Shown piece after piece: positions 47,608 to 57,293 of a stretch of DNA of 64,000 bases. Numbering within the stretch: position 1 is the first letter of the stretch; the number at the start of each line of letters is the position of its first letter. The position numbers and the translations under genes are program-made. This stretch comes from Persicaria tinctoria (lineage: Eukaryota > Streptophyta > Magnoliopsida > Caryophyllales > Polygonaceae): the NCBI GenBank assembly GCA_037127255.1, contig JBANSL010000008.1:36035373-36099372 (forward strand), given 5' to 3'. Under the pieces are notes generated by a model, which searched no databases, had not been told where the DNA came from, and saw nothing but the letters and a program-made list of their open reading frames with translations.

Positions 47608-48576
47608 ATGAACTTCACCCTCTTCGGAGAGGAATTTGGGCAACAACACCATGACCACGAGGAGGCGAACGACATCAACCCCAATGCCATCCCCAATGGG
47701 GAGAACCTACACGGCGACAACGAAGACGCTCCCCAACAACCGGTGTGGAACGCCGCGCAACCCCCTCAGTTCGCTCCTTATAGGATGTGGGGTGGTTGCC
47801 CCCCATACCAATTCTTCACGGGGAGCTACCCACAAAGCATGCACCCTAACCAACAGGCAAATGAAATGCCTTTCCAATAGGCGAACGGGATACCACTCCA
47901 ACATGACCCCCACGCCTACTTTCAACAACAAGGACCAGTACCCATAACGGTCAACCATTTCCCCAACCCCGCTGGTAGCCCCCTCAACCCCAATCCAGAG
48001 ACCACCAAGAATGACAACGGGGTCGACCGCTCTGGCAGGGCCCAGAATATGTCTTCACGATCAAACTCCTCGGAAGCACCCGAGCAAACTCGCAAAGGTG
48101 AACCGACTTTCCCCTCGGCCTTTTTTAGTTAAATACGTGAGGCACCCGTCCCCAAGAGGTGGAGGGATATCTCCATCACCAAATACAAAGAAGATACCGA
48201 TCCCAACGATCACCTCAACCAATTCACTACGGCAATGGGAATGAATGAGGACAACGATGCTATGTTTTGCCGCTCGTTTCCCTCCACGCTGAGTAGGGTC
48301 GCTTTGACATGGTTCACAAACCTTGCTCGATCATCCATCAACAACTTTGCACAACTTTCAGGGACGTTCGTCGATCATTTCGGAAGCGTCCGCACAAGAA
48401 AGAGAACCATGCTGGACCTCAATTCCATCAAGCAAGGCGCGACCGAATCCCTAGGAATTTTGTTCAGCAGATTCATCAATATGGTGGTACAAATGCCGAG
48501 GTTCAACCAAGAGTTTGCAAGCACGATATTAATGGAAAATCTGGCCGAAGGAGATTTCAAATTTTGCCTATTTTGA
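47608..48576 (+). pseudogene. Gypsy gag (capsid) remnant
   Basis: From ATG 47608, which follows a splice-acceptor-like TTGCAG, one frame runs through two premature stops (TAG 47878, TAA near 48129) to TGA 48574. The first part is acidic and Asn/Pro-rich (NFTLFGEEFGQQHHDHEE). The capsid domain starts DTDPNDHLNQFTTAMGMNED and continues FPSTLSRVALTWFTNLARSS, FAQLSGTFVDHFG and NSIKQGATESLGILFSRFIN, typical of Tat-lineage gag. The frame decays after 48576. Confidence 0.85.
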
Positions 48577-48859
48577 AAAGAACCGGCCAAATCCACTGGG
48601 GGCCATCCCACCACGCTCTCTAATCCAAGAAGTCCAGTACAACCAGAGATCGGGACCAAATCCACTGGGGCCCCAAAAAATGTGATGATGGCTCATCCAG
48701 ACTATATCTCACCCCCAGTCTATGGGACCCCGCCAGCTCTTCCCCAAAAAGAGACACCCCTTCAAATTTGCGCCCCACTAGTAAATTCTGGTAATCCAGT
48801 AGCGAGGCCAGAGCAACACCGTCCTCCTGAGGTCCCTGCCTGACAATATAAGCTGCCTA

Positions 48860-49632
48860 ATGCACTACCAAGACCCTACCATCCCCAGTACGCCACGGGG
48901 GGGAAGAGGCAGGGGAACTTACCTCCAGAACAGGGGAGGAAGGAACGACGGTAGAGGAGGAGGGAACCCACCTTCTACCAGGGACACAAGGGAAGCCCCT
49001 GCAGTGAAATCCTCGTCTAATCGGCCTGAGCATTCCAACAGGGATCACCAAAGGGCTCCTCCTTCGGATGGGTGCATCAACACCATCGCAGGAGGACCTG
49101 CGACGTCTGGCACCAGCAAGCAAGAAAGAAAAAACTACGAACGAGAAGCCCGCTGCCCCCCGTCCGAGGCCAACATCAAACAAGAATCCACCGCTCACGC
49201 TACGCTAAGTTTCTCTGTATCCGACACCCGCGATGCTCGCGATCTCAGAATGCCTCACTCAGATCCTATGGTCATCCATGTACAGATAGGAACCAAAATT
49301 GTTAAAAGGGTCATGATAGATACGGGTTAGTCTGTAGATGTCCTCTATTGGGATGCCTTCAAGCAACTCGGATAGCCGAAAGTGCCCTACGTCGCTACTC
49401 GGGAAAAATAATCTCCTTCTCCGGAGATGAGGTTGAAGTATTGGGGACCATCGAGTTAGCCTTGACGATAGGCGCCGCCCCAAATAGAAGAACCTACATG
49501 ATTGAGTTCACCGTGGCCCGACTACCATCCATCTACAACGCTATTATGGGCCGTGTAAGTCTATTCAAATTCCAAATAGCATGCTTCACATATCGTTTTA
49601 GCATCAAGTTTCCATGCGTTGATGGGAAGGTG
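48860..49632 (+). pseudogene. Gypsy nucleocapsid-protease remnant
   Basis: A Gly/Arg-rich stretch (TPRGGRGRGTYLQNRGGRND) leads into the aspartic protease: VIHVQIGTKIVKRVMIDTG, where the Ser of DTGSS is a TAG, then SVDVLYWDAFKQLG. After a frameshift near 49360 come IISFSGDEVEVLGTIELALT, TYMIEFTVARLPSIYNAIMG and KFPCVDGKV. At this point the reading frame is cut by the 2-kb solo LTR and resumes at 51692. Confidence 0.85.
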
Positions 49633-51691
49633 TGTTGTTAGCTGAATCTGCCATGTTTTACAGTAACTTTTATATCGATTTCTGCATACATTTCATGCAT
49701 TTGGGCTAAGATAGTACAGAATCTATGTAGTTTATGTTTATTTGCCAAATTATGGAATCTACACCAGTTTCTGTTTAAATTTGCAGAATTCGAGGCATTT
49801 TACAGCAATTCTAAGGAAGGTCGGAAAAGCTCGGAAAACCACTACAGAAGTCCAAGGTCAAAGAAGCAGCGGAACCAGTCGAATCAAGCCGAGAGCCAAG
49901 GTTACTCGATCTCGAGTAGACCTTACTCGATCTCGACGAACATGTCCGAGCAGGACTTGTCGACTAAGAGCAGTGTCGAGAGCCAGACCAACCCAGCTCC
50001 GGAAGTCAACTCGATCTCGACAAGACCTAGTCGAGATCGACGAAGCCTAGACGCCACACCCGGAGTCGAGAAGAGGAGCTGATCGAGAAGCCGAGGATGA
50101 GGACGCTGAGCAACCCTACTTGATCTCGATGAGACCTTGTTGAGATCGACGAGCCACCCTGTCCCAGTACGAGTCCATGCCGAGGAGGAGTCCTTGACAT
50201 CACCAGAGAGCCATCCTCGACCACCACCCTAGTCGATCTTGAGGAGCCCTAGTCGAGATCGACGATGCCCAGGAACCCAGATCCGAGCATGTCGAGCAGA
50301 GTCACTCGAGAAGTCCAGTCGACGATGAATCCTAGTCGAGATCGACAAGCCCTTGTCGAGATCGAGTAGACCAGATTCCAGAAACTTGTCGACGTGAGCA
50401 GTCCGAGTAGAGTTGGGATTCCTTGGGCACGAAGGAAGTCGAGTAGGCTGAGATCTATCATCATCTATCCATGGAAGAAGATTTTATTTCCCTTTAACAT
50501 TTTATTTATCATTAAGCATTTTAGATATAATTTTAGATATAGATAGAAGATTCTATCCTTGATTAGCAAGGAATAGAAGACTATAAATAAAGCCCTAGGG
50601 GATGAGCATTAGGTATCTCATCTCATTCAGAAACACATTCAATTCACAAGCTAGAGAAGTAATTCCAGTAGAGTTTTAGGAGTTCTAAAGTTTTTAGGGT
50701 TTTGGCATTCATCTAAAGTTGGATTGCCGGGATTGTAAAGGCTTTGAATTTAGTTTTAATGCAATTTAGTTCTTTTCATCAATCAATGTCTGCGATTGCG
50801 ATGAGGCGTGAGTAGTCCACCCACTTCTGGGGCTGGGGTGAGCCCGACGGTGGCTATGTGAGGTGATGCAGTAAAGGTCAGATCTTTTTATGCAATTCAT
50901 CTTCTATCCCTATGAGTATGATTCTTTTACGAGAGTTGAAGGTGATCCTTGTTTGTGTTATTGAAGCGAAAGTGATCTTAATACAACTTGGGTTAATTAT
51001 GTGAAAAAGGGTTAGTAACAATTAGGGTTTATGCGAAAGCCTCTATATGCCTATTTGTTAACAACGAAAGTTGTTTGATGGAAAGCATGATCTTTTATGC
51101 CTTTATGTGTTACTTTGCATGGTTATCGTTGTGGTGTTGATACCCTGGCTTTGTCTTTTTAGCATATTGAGTTTATTTCTGTCAAATTTCTGAGTTTGGG
51201 TTCGAATCTGCGATTTACAGTTTTGTCTTGCTAGTCGATACAGAGAAGTTTTTGGTCGATACAGAGTAGCCTCTACTCGATATCGAGTACGAACTTGTCT
51301 ACATCGAGTTGTCTGCTTTCGTTTCTGAGTTTCTGTTGTCGACCTCCTTAGTCGATATAGAGGACTGTTACTCGAGATCGAGTAGCTTCTGTGTCCTCGC
51401 TTTTGTTTCTGCTTTGCTTTGCCTTTTCTGTTTTCGTTTTGATCTTTGCTTTGCTTTGCCTTTTCTGTTTTATTTCTGTTTCTGCCCCTTTGTTTCTGTG
51501 TTGCTGTCTTTCTGCTGCTTTGTCTGTGAGATTTACAGCTACCTGAGATCTGCTGACACGCTTCTTCGTGGATTCGATCCTGACTTCCCATTACTGCATT
51601 GGAGGAGTCTTGTATTTATTTACGTGGGCCTGAATCTGGTTTGATCTATTTTGTTATATTTCATACTCGATTTCCTCCTCTCAACAAGGTG
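49628..51691. mobile_element. 2054-bp solo LTR inside the Gypsy protease-RT linker
   Basis: The element 49633-51686 begins TGTTGTTAGC and ends TCTCAACA (5-bp inverted ends TGTTG/CAACA), flanked by AGGTG on both sides. Removing it rejoins KFPCVDGK with VGEARGQQAESRVCYLSSLR. It has an LTR-like internal layout: CTATAAATAAAGCCC (50582) as a TATA region and no repeat of its own start near its end, so it is a solo LTR rather than a whole small element. Many near-palindromic CTCGATCTCGAG-type motifs lie at 49900-50460 and 51220-51390. Confidence 0.9.
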
Positions 51692-52564
51692 GGCGAAGCA
51701 CGAGGACAGCAGGCCGAGAGTAGGGTCTGTTACTTATCCTCGCTAAGAAAGGGCCATAACCGAATATTGGCGATTGAAGAAAGGGCTCGGGGATCACTGA
51801 GAGAGGATACCCGCGACGAGCATAAACGGGAAGCCACATCTGAGCAACAATAGTCGGATTTAGAGGTTTGACCAGAGAAGAAAGTTGGTAAACTCGCGAA
51901 AGAAAAATTCGATTTCTTTCCCTTCCCAAACGAATCCGAAATCCTATACCACGGCCATAGCTTGACTGGCCCCACTTTAGAGCGCCTTAAGGATTTGCTA
52001 CAAGGATCGTGATACTTTCTTGCCTAGTCGCCACAAGATTTAAAAGGGCTACCCCAAGAGATCGCGGAACATTCCCTGGGACTCAATCACGAGGCAAAAC
52101 CAATATGCCGAAGGAAAAGAAAGATGGTCGCTGAAAAATTAAAGACAACAAAACAAGAAGTCCACAAACCCCAACCAAGAACCCTACAGGAGAAACACCA
52201 TTCGCCATGGCTTTTGGGGGTGGACGCGGTCATACCAATAGAGCTCCCGATTCCAACGACGAAGCCCTCGAACTAGAACCCCACTTACCAGAAAAAAAGA
52301 AGGGATACTGCGTGTCTCAAAGCAGATGAGTATCAACGTCGCCTGACTGAAGGATACAACAAACACGTTGTTATACGACCCATGCGAAAGGGAGATATGG
52401 TCCTACGACAAACAACACCTGGGGGAGAAGTTGAACCCAATTGGGAAGGACCATACGTCATCCATAAAGAAGTAGGCAGAGGTTCTTTCCAGCTTCAAAA
52501 TTCGGAAGGAGCGATCCTCGCAAAGTCATTGAATACAAAGAATCTCAAAGCATATTTTGCGTAA
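51692..52564 (+). pseudogene. Gypsy pol remnant lacking RT, RNase H and integrase cores
   Basis: The frame begins VGEARGQQAESRVCYLSSLR and continues with the linker before reverse transcriptase (PQEIAEHSLGLNHEAKPI, CRRKRKMVAEKL). About 60 bp later it jumps to the integrase C-terminal region: LLGVDAVIPIELPIPTTK, ADEYQRRLTEGYNKHV, then MRKGDMVLRQTTPGGEVE, NWEGPYVIHKEV and LNTKNLKAYFA with TAA at 52562. Thus roughly 3 kb that should encode the polymerase, RNase H and integrase is deleted. The copy could only move in trans. Confidence 0.85.
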
Positions 52565-52669
52565 ACAGCTACACATATTAGAAACTCGGTGACTTAGATT
52601 TTCTATGTGCAGGGGTAACCTGGTTTCCAAAATTGAGTACACCTCTTCATATGCATAAACGAAAGTTCC

Positions 52670-53850
52670 AAACCCAAGAAACGCTGTTGATACCAATAAA
52701 TTTAGCGATCGCATACACTTTGAGTACGGATACGCATGCAAGTAAGCCTCAAAGGAGAATAAATTTAGCAATCACGTGTCTTTCGAACACGGAGATATGC
52801 AAGTAAACCTCCAAGGAGAATAAATTTAGCGACCGCGTACACTTTGAGTACAGATACGCATGCAAGTAAGCCTCCAAGGAGAATAAATTTAGCAATCACG
52901 TGTCTTTCGAACATGGGGATGTGCAAGTAAGCCTCCAAGGAGAATAAATTTAGCAATCGCGTACACTTTGAGTAAGGATACGCATGCAAGTAAGCCTCCA
53001 AGGAGAATAAATTTAGCAATCACGTGTCTTTCGAACACGGGGATGTGCAAGTAAGCCTCAAAGGAGAATAAATTTAGCAATCACGTGTCTTTTCAACACG
53101 GGAATGTGCAAGTAAGCCTCCAAGGAGAATAAATTTAGCAATCACGTGTCTTTCGAACACGGGGATGTGCAAGTAAGCATCCAATGAGAATAAATTTAGC
53201 GATCGCGTACACTTTGAGTACGGATACGCATGCAAGTAAGCCTCCAAGGAGAATAAATTTAGCAATCACGTGTCTTTCGAACATGGGGATGTGCAAGTAA
53301 GCCTCCAAGGAGAATAAATTTAGCAATCGTGTCTTTCAAACACGGGGATGTGCAAGTAAGCCTCCAAGGAGAATAAATTTAGCAATCACGTGTCTTTCGA
53401 ACACGGGGATGTGCAAGTAAGCCTCCAAGGAGAATAAATTTATCAATCACGTGTCTTTTGAACACGAGAATGTGCAAGTAAGCCTCCAAGGAGAATAAAT
53501 TTAGCAATCACGTGTCTTTCGAACACGAGGATGTGCAAGTAAGCCTCCAAGGAGAATAAATTTAGCAATCGCGTACACTTTGAGTACGGATACGCATGCA
53601 AGTAAGCCTCCAAGGAGAATAAATTTAGCAATCACGTGTCTTTCGAACACGGGGATGTGCAAGTAAGCCTCCAAGGAGAATAAATTTAGTAATCACGTGT
53701 CTTTCGAACACGGGGATGTGCAAGTAAGCCTCCAAGGAGAATAAATTTAGCGATCGCGTACACTTTGAGTACAAATACGTATGCAAGCAAGCCTCCAAGG
53801 ATAATAAATTTAGCGATCGCGTACACTTTGGGCACGGAAAGTATCCCATG
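52670..53850. repeat. 61/63-bp tandem array (two alternating unit types)
   Basis: About 19 head-to-tail units share GAGAATAAATTTAGC and GCAAGTAAGCCTCCAAG. Type A (61 bp) has the core ATCACGTGTCTTTCGAACAC. Type B (63 bp) has GATCGCGTACACTTTGAGTA and GGATACGCATGCAAG. The order read by eye is B A B A B A A A B A A A A A B A A B B. Tandem repeats between pol and the 3' LTR are known in Ogre/Tat elements. Minus-strand frames through the array (LNLFSLEAYLH repeats) shift with every 61-bp unit and are not taken as genes. Confidence 0.93.
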
Positions 53851-54101
53851 AGAATAAAACTAAGCTGTCTAAATCTGCAGAATTCACCCATGGTTCTTCA
53901 CCAGAAATGGTTGTACTTACTAAATACCAAATTTTCCATGAAATTCACAAGGATGATGGGCATCCACATCCGCGGAGTTTTATGACCAAAGATAATCACG
54001 ATTTTACTTGCTTCAATCTTTGTGTCCCTATCCTACCTCGACACGTCAGAATGCCCTATTATGTCATTCCCCGTGATCCTGAGTCGACCACATAAATGTG
54101 C

Positions 54102-54111
54102 CTTTATAAAG
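54102..54111 (+). promoter_or_regulatory. TATA box of B3 gene A
   Basis: CTTTATAAAG lies 62 bp before ATG 54173, with a CT-rich stretch (CTCACTCTCTTTATTCCC) between, as expected for a plant start site near 54135. Confidence 0.5.
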
Positions 54112-54172
54112 AAAATACTTTGGAAGAGCATTCCATTAACTCACTCTCTTTATTCCCATTTTCTCTCCCTCT

Positions 54173-54598
54173 ATGACAACATCACACCAGGCGGTTTGGT
54201 CGTTCACTGAGCCCATCCGTTTCCCAGAGCAATTACATCACTTATCCTTTCCACTGCGTTTCGAAGATGAATTTCATCGAAACCTTCCCAGTAACATCCT
54301 CCTATCAACCCGAATTTTGCGGGATTTTTGTGTGGAAGTTACTTGTGGGGATTATAGGCTTCCTTACTTAGCCAACGGATGGAACGATTTTGCCTCCTCA
54401 CATAGTGTCGATATCAGTTCCTCCGTAACCTTTATTCACAAAGAAGGTATCCGCTTCGAGGTTCATATCATAGATGCGGTAGGCGACGAAGTAGACGCAG
54501 AATGGGCTCCTCCTCACTCGGAAGGTCCACTTCCAAATGGATCTCGCTTAAGCCAAGGCAGAACTCGAATCATCCCGGCAAGGCCTCTATGGAGGTAA
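54173..54598 (+). CDS. B3-domain protein A, single exon, intact
   Basis: A 141-residue protein with one B3-like DNA-binding domain at about residues 25-100. It has RFEDEFHRNLPSNILLSTR (domain start with the LP turn), RDFCVEVTCGDYRLPYLANG, GWNDFASSHSVDISSSVTFI (the GW..FA..H.V turn) and FEVHIIDAVGDEVD. The N-terminus before it is short and the C-terminus is Arg/Pro-rich (SRLSQGRTRIIPARPLWR). It has its own TATA box and a downstream AATAAA at 54644. Plant REM-type B3 proteins have this loose conservation. It lies just right of the tandem array, in the retroelement's 3' region. Target sites and expression are unknown. Confidence 0.65.
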   Translation: MTTSHQAVWSFTEPIRFPEQLHHLSFPLRFEDEFHRNLPSNILLSTRILRDFCVEVTCGDYRLPYLANGWNDFASSHSVDISSSVTFIHKEGIRFEVHIIDAVGDEVDAEWAPPHSEGPLPNGSRLSQGRTRIIPARPLWR

Positions 54599-54955
54599 AT
54601 CAAGAATACTCATAGAAAGTTTCTAAATTTTCCTCTCCTTTGAAATAAAACTTTGTAGAAGTAAGTTTAGTCGTCACTATTCTGTTTACAAGTCACGTCT
54701 ACAAGTTTATGTAACTTCTGGAGATTTAATAAGAATGTTATGTTTTGTTCTACCATTTTTGACAATTCAGCTTCGTTCAAGGTGCGACGTAAAAAAAAAA
54801 ATACTAAAAAGAAAAAAAAGATCGCAGAGATCTAGAGTATGGGCCATTCTAGTCCAAACTCTAAAAACATATCTAAGACACAAGTCCAGTATAAACACAT
54901 ATAGAAATCGACATACAAACCAAAACAACAAAAAGGATTACACAACACACTTCAC

Positions 54956-55367
54956 GGCTTACTCACTCACTTCTAGAACGATTATCGTAAAGCGATTACT
55001 CCCCTCATACTTAAAAATAGTAAGAGACTCCCCAACGTGTAGACCACTGTCCACGGCAAAAGCACGCCAACCTTTGGTAAGGATGTGACGATCCTGGCTA
55101 TCTCGAAACACCCTTACTTGAAACTCCTGCCCAGTGGGAGAAATCAAACACACGCGAGTTATCCCCCCGTGGGTATATTGAACACCAAACGATTCGGGCA
55201 AAAGCTACTAGTCACGAAACCAAAATATCAAAAAAAAAAAAAAAACGAAAAAGAGGAGCACAAAAATTATAGAAGTAGAGTAAAGACACCTACCAGATAT
55301 TCCATTTTCTCTTCAGAATCAATGGAACGGAAAAAGTCACACCGACTAGGGGAGGGGAGGTCATGAT
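54956..55367 (-). pseudogene. B3-domain gene B, two exons, frameshifted start
   Basis: Exon 2 (55204-54956) encodes LLPESFGVQYTHGGITRVCL, GQEFQVRVFRDSQDRHILTK, GWRAFAVDSGLHVGESLTIF and SNRFTIIVLEVSE, a clear B3 domain. The acceptor TAG is at 55205-55207. Exon 1 (about 55367-55294) ends DFFRSIDSEEKMEYL before a GT donor at 55293. The 89-bp intron is phase 0, in the same place as in genes C and D. The ATG at about 55363, aligned with that of gene C, is out of frame by one base. The gene is therefore probably dead unless a GTG or another exon starts it. No TATA box was seen. Confidence 0.6.
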
Positions 55368-55761
55368 TCTTCACTACAAGGATACTGCTAAATCAAACAG
55401 ACCCTAAGGACAACTACCACAGCTTTAAAAGCATCTGATATTCATCACCAAACCAAGAAAACATGACAGTATTGTCTTATCATCACATATTTGTCCGAGC
55501 GCGACGTTTTCAAAGACAACTGCATGCCAGCCAAGTGGCAAAAGTTGCAGAAACCAACAGTGAAATCCAGAGTGTCATTATCACACTAGCAAAGGTAACA
55601 TCCAAGTCAAAAGAGGACAAAAACACAAAAATAGGGATTGAATCATTCAAAACGTCGAGATATTATATTTAGGATTACAGATACCAAAGCATGCGATTAG
55701 AGGCTGCTGAAACCATGACATAAAAATAAATATCCACCGAGTTTTCAAAACTACGAAAATT

Positions 55762-56165
55762 TTACTCATCTTCATCTGCAAGAACGAGGGTTTTGAAGCA
55801 GTTTCTTTCTGCATATTGAAAGAGCACCACCGATATTCCGACAGTAACCCCGTTGCTAGTCGCGAATATGTTCCAACCATCAGATAACCACCAACGGTTA
55901 GAGCAATCCTTGGAAACTTCAACCCGAAAGGTCTCGCCGTTCGTAGAGACTAAACTAACATGGTCAGTCACAACATGACCATACATCCTCTCAAAAGCAT
56001 CAGGAAGAGACTGTAGACAAATAGCAATTATCACCAAATAAATTACTTAACCCCAAGAAAAAGCATAAATCACGAAGGATATGTACAACTTACAAGACGA
56101 TGCATCCTCCCCTCTTCATCAATCAAACGGAAAAAGTCACGCATGCTAGAATTAGGAGACGCCAT
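55762..56165 (-). CDS. B3-domain protein C, two exons, intact
   Basis: Exon 1 (56165-56094) and exon 2 (56010-55762) join across an 83-bp GT-AG intron in phase 0 to a 106-residue protein that is almost only a B3 domain. Blocks are MRDFFRLIDEEGRMHRL, SLPDAFERMYGHVVTDHVSL, GETFRVEVSKDCSNRWWLSD, GWNIFATSNGVTVGISVVLF and NCFKTLVLADEDE. The order FF, LP..F, GW..F, F.Y matches REM-family B3 domains. A TATA-like GTATAAGG (56246-56239, minus) precedes the ATG by about 75 bp. No break is visible. The protein would be nuclear and DNA-binding by family. Conservation is loose, so its site cannot be predicted. Confidence 0.65.
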
Positions 56166-56240
56166 CCGAGTGCCAGAACACCAATACTGAAAAAGGCAAA
56201 CCACTAATTACAAAGATCGCAGACACAACACTGCCCATCC

Positions 56241-56247
56241 TTATACC
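56241..56247 (-). promoter_or_regulatory. TATA-like box of B3 gene C
   Basis: On the minus strand AGGTATAAGG lies about 75-80 bp upstream of the gene C ATG at 56165. Position and sequence fit a plant core promoter, but no other element supports it. Confidence 0.4.
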
Positions 56248-56466
56248 TAGAAAAAAGGGGTGCATGCTTTGGACATCATCTAAAAAGCATTCATTACGTA
56301 CATTGAAACTAGACAAAAAATCTACGAGAAGGATTTTCCAAGATACTCTGCATATCCGGCACGTGACAAAGAATCCTTGTAGAGCTAGGCCAAGTACGCT
56401 GGCACTTTTTGACATTTGAAAATACTCATATATCGAAAAAATCATTTTTCAAACCGGTCGAACACC

Positions 56467-56626
56467 ACTATAAAAGTCCTCCTTACAACATAAGGCACCA
56501 ACCTTCTCATTCCCGGTCCTCCCAAATAAAAACACAAAAATGGCAGCAAGTAACAAAAATCAAGGCCCAAACAATCCCTTTATATTTGATATTTATTTAG
56601 AAGGAGACGAACAGACATACGCATGA
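56467..56626 (+). other. TATA box and short open frame, possible start of a lost gene
   Basis: ACTATAAAAGTCC (56467-56479) is followed 60 bp later by ATG 56540 and a 28-codon frame (MAASNKNQGPNNPFIFDIYL...) ending at TGA 56624-56626. It resembles the geometry of B3 gene A. No B3 sequence follows because the 30-bp tandem array begins 130 bp downstream, so it may be a promoter and first exon cut off from its gene. Confidence 0.3.
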
Positions 56627-56744
56627 TGTTACCTTACAACACAGAAACTTCCCAATATTAAAAAACGATCGAAGAATAAAGTTTCTTTACTCACGAGCCA
56701 CGCAAGGAAGATCTCCTAAGCCCTTCCTCCCAAGCATCAAGCAA

Positions 56745-57150
56745 AGATGGAGATTGAATTATTAACAAATCTCGCGCTGGAGATTGGAATATTTCATCTA
56801 AAAATCTCGCGTTGGAGATCGGAATATTTCGTCTAAAAATCTCGCGCTAGAGATTGAATTATTAACAAATCTCGCGCTAGAGATCGGAATATCTCGCCTA
56901 AAAATCTCGCGTCGGAGATTGAATTATTAACAAATCTCGCGCTAGAGATTGGAATATCTCGCCTAAAAATCTCGCGCTGGAGATTGAATTATTAACAAAT
57001 CTCGCCCTGGAGATCGGCATATTTCATCTACAAGTCTCGCGCTGAAGATGGAATTATTAACAAATCTCGCGTTGGAGATTGAAATATTAAGAAATCTCGC
57101 ACTAGAGATTGAATCATTCAAAAATCTCACGCTAGAAATCGGAATTGTAA
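56745..57150. repeat. ~30/34-bp tandem array, ATCTCGCG units
   Basis: About thirteen units start AAATCTCGCGCTGGAGAT. They alternate between a type continuing TGAATTATTAAC (about 30 bp) and one continuing CGGAATATTTCATCT (about 34 bp). The unit core ATCTCGCGCTAGAGAT is nearly self-complementary. Units decay towards 57180. The sequence is unrelated to the 61/63-bp array. Confidence 0.88.
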
Positions 57151-57293
57151 TCAATAAATTCGCACTGGATATCGAAATGGTAAAAGCATCTCACTGAAAA
57201 TCGCGAGTTTATTAAGTTGACAGCAGCTTACGGCAACACCGGAACGGTTAGCACCACAATCGCACCACAACAAACGTACTAAAAACGGAACGA

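Noticed and set aside
48857..49198. Minus-strand frame opposite the Gypsy nucleocapsid
   Set aside because: It is a shadow of the Gly/Arg-rich coding region on the plus strand.
52670..53850. CRISPR-like repeat-spacer pattern
   Set aside because: The repeats are direct head-to-tail satellite units with no unique spacers, in a plant retroelement.
52526..53891. Series of minus-strand frames with repeated LNLFSLEAYLH motifs
   Set aside because: They are translations of the 61/63-bp tandem array. The 61-bp units change frame at each repeat, so no continuous protein is encoded.
55463..55672. 69-codon plus-strand frame between B3 genes B and C
   Set aside because: It is antisense to the 3' flank of gene C, with no domain and no promoter.
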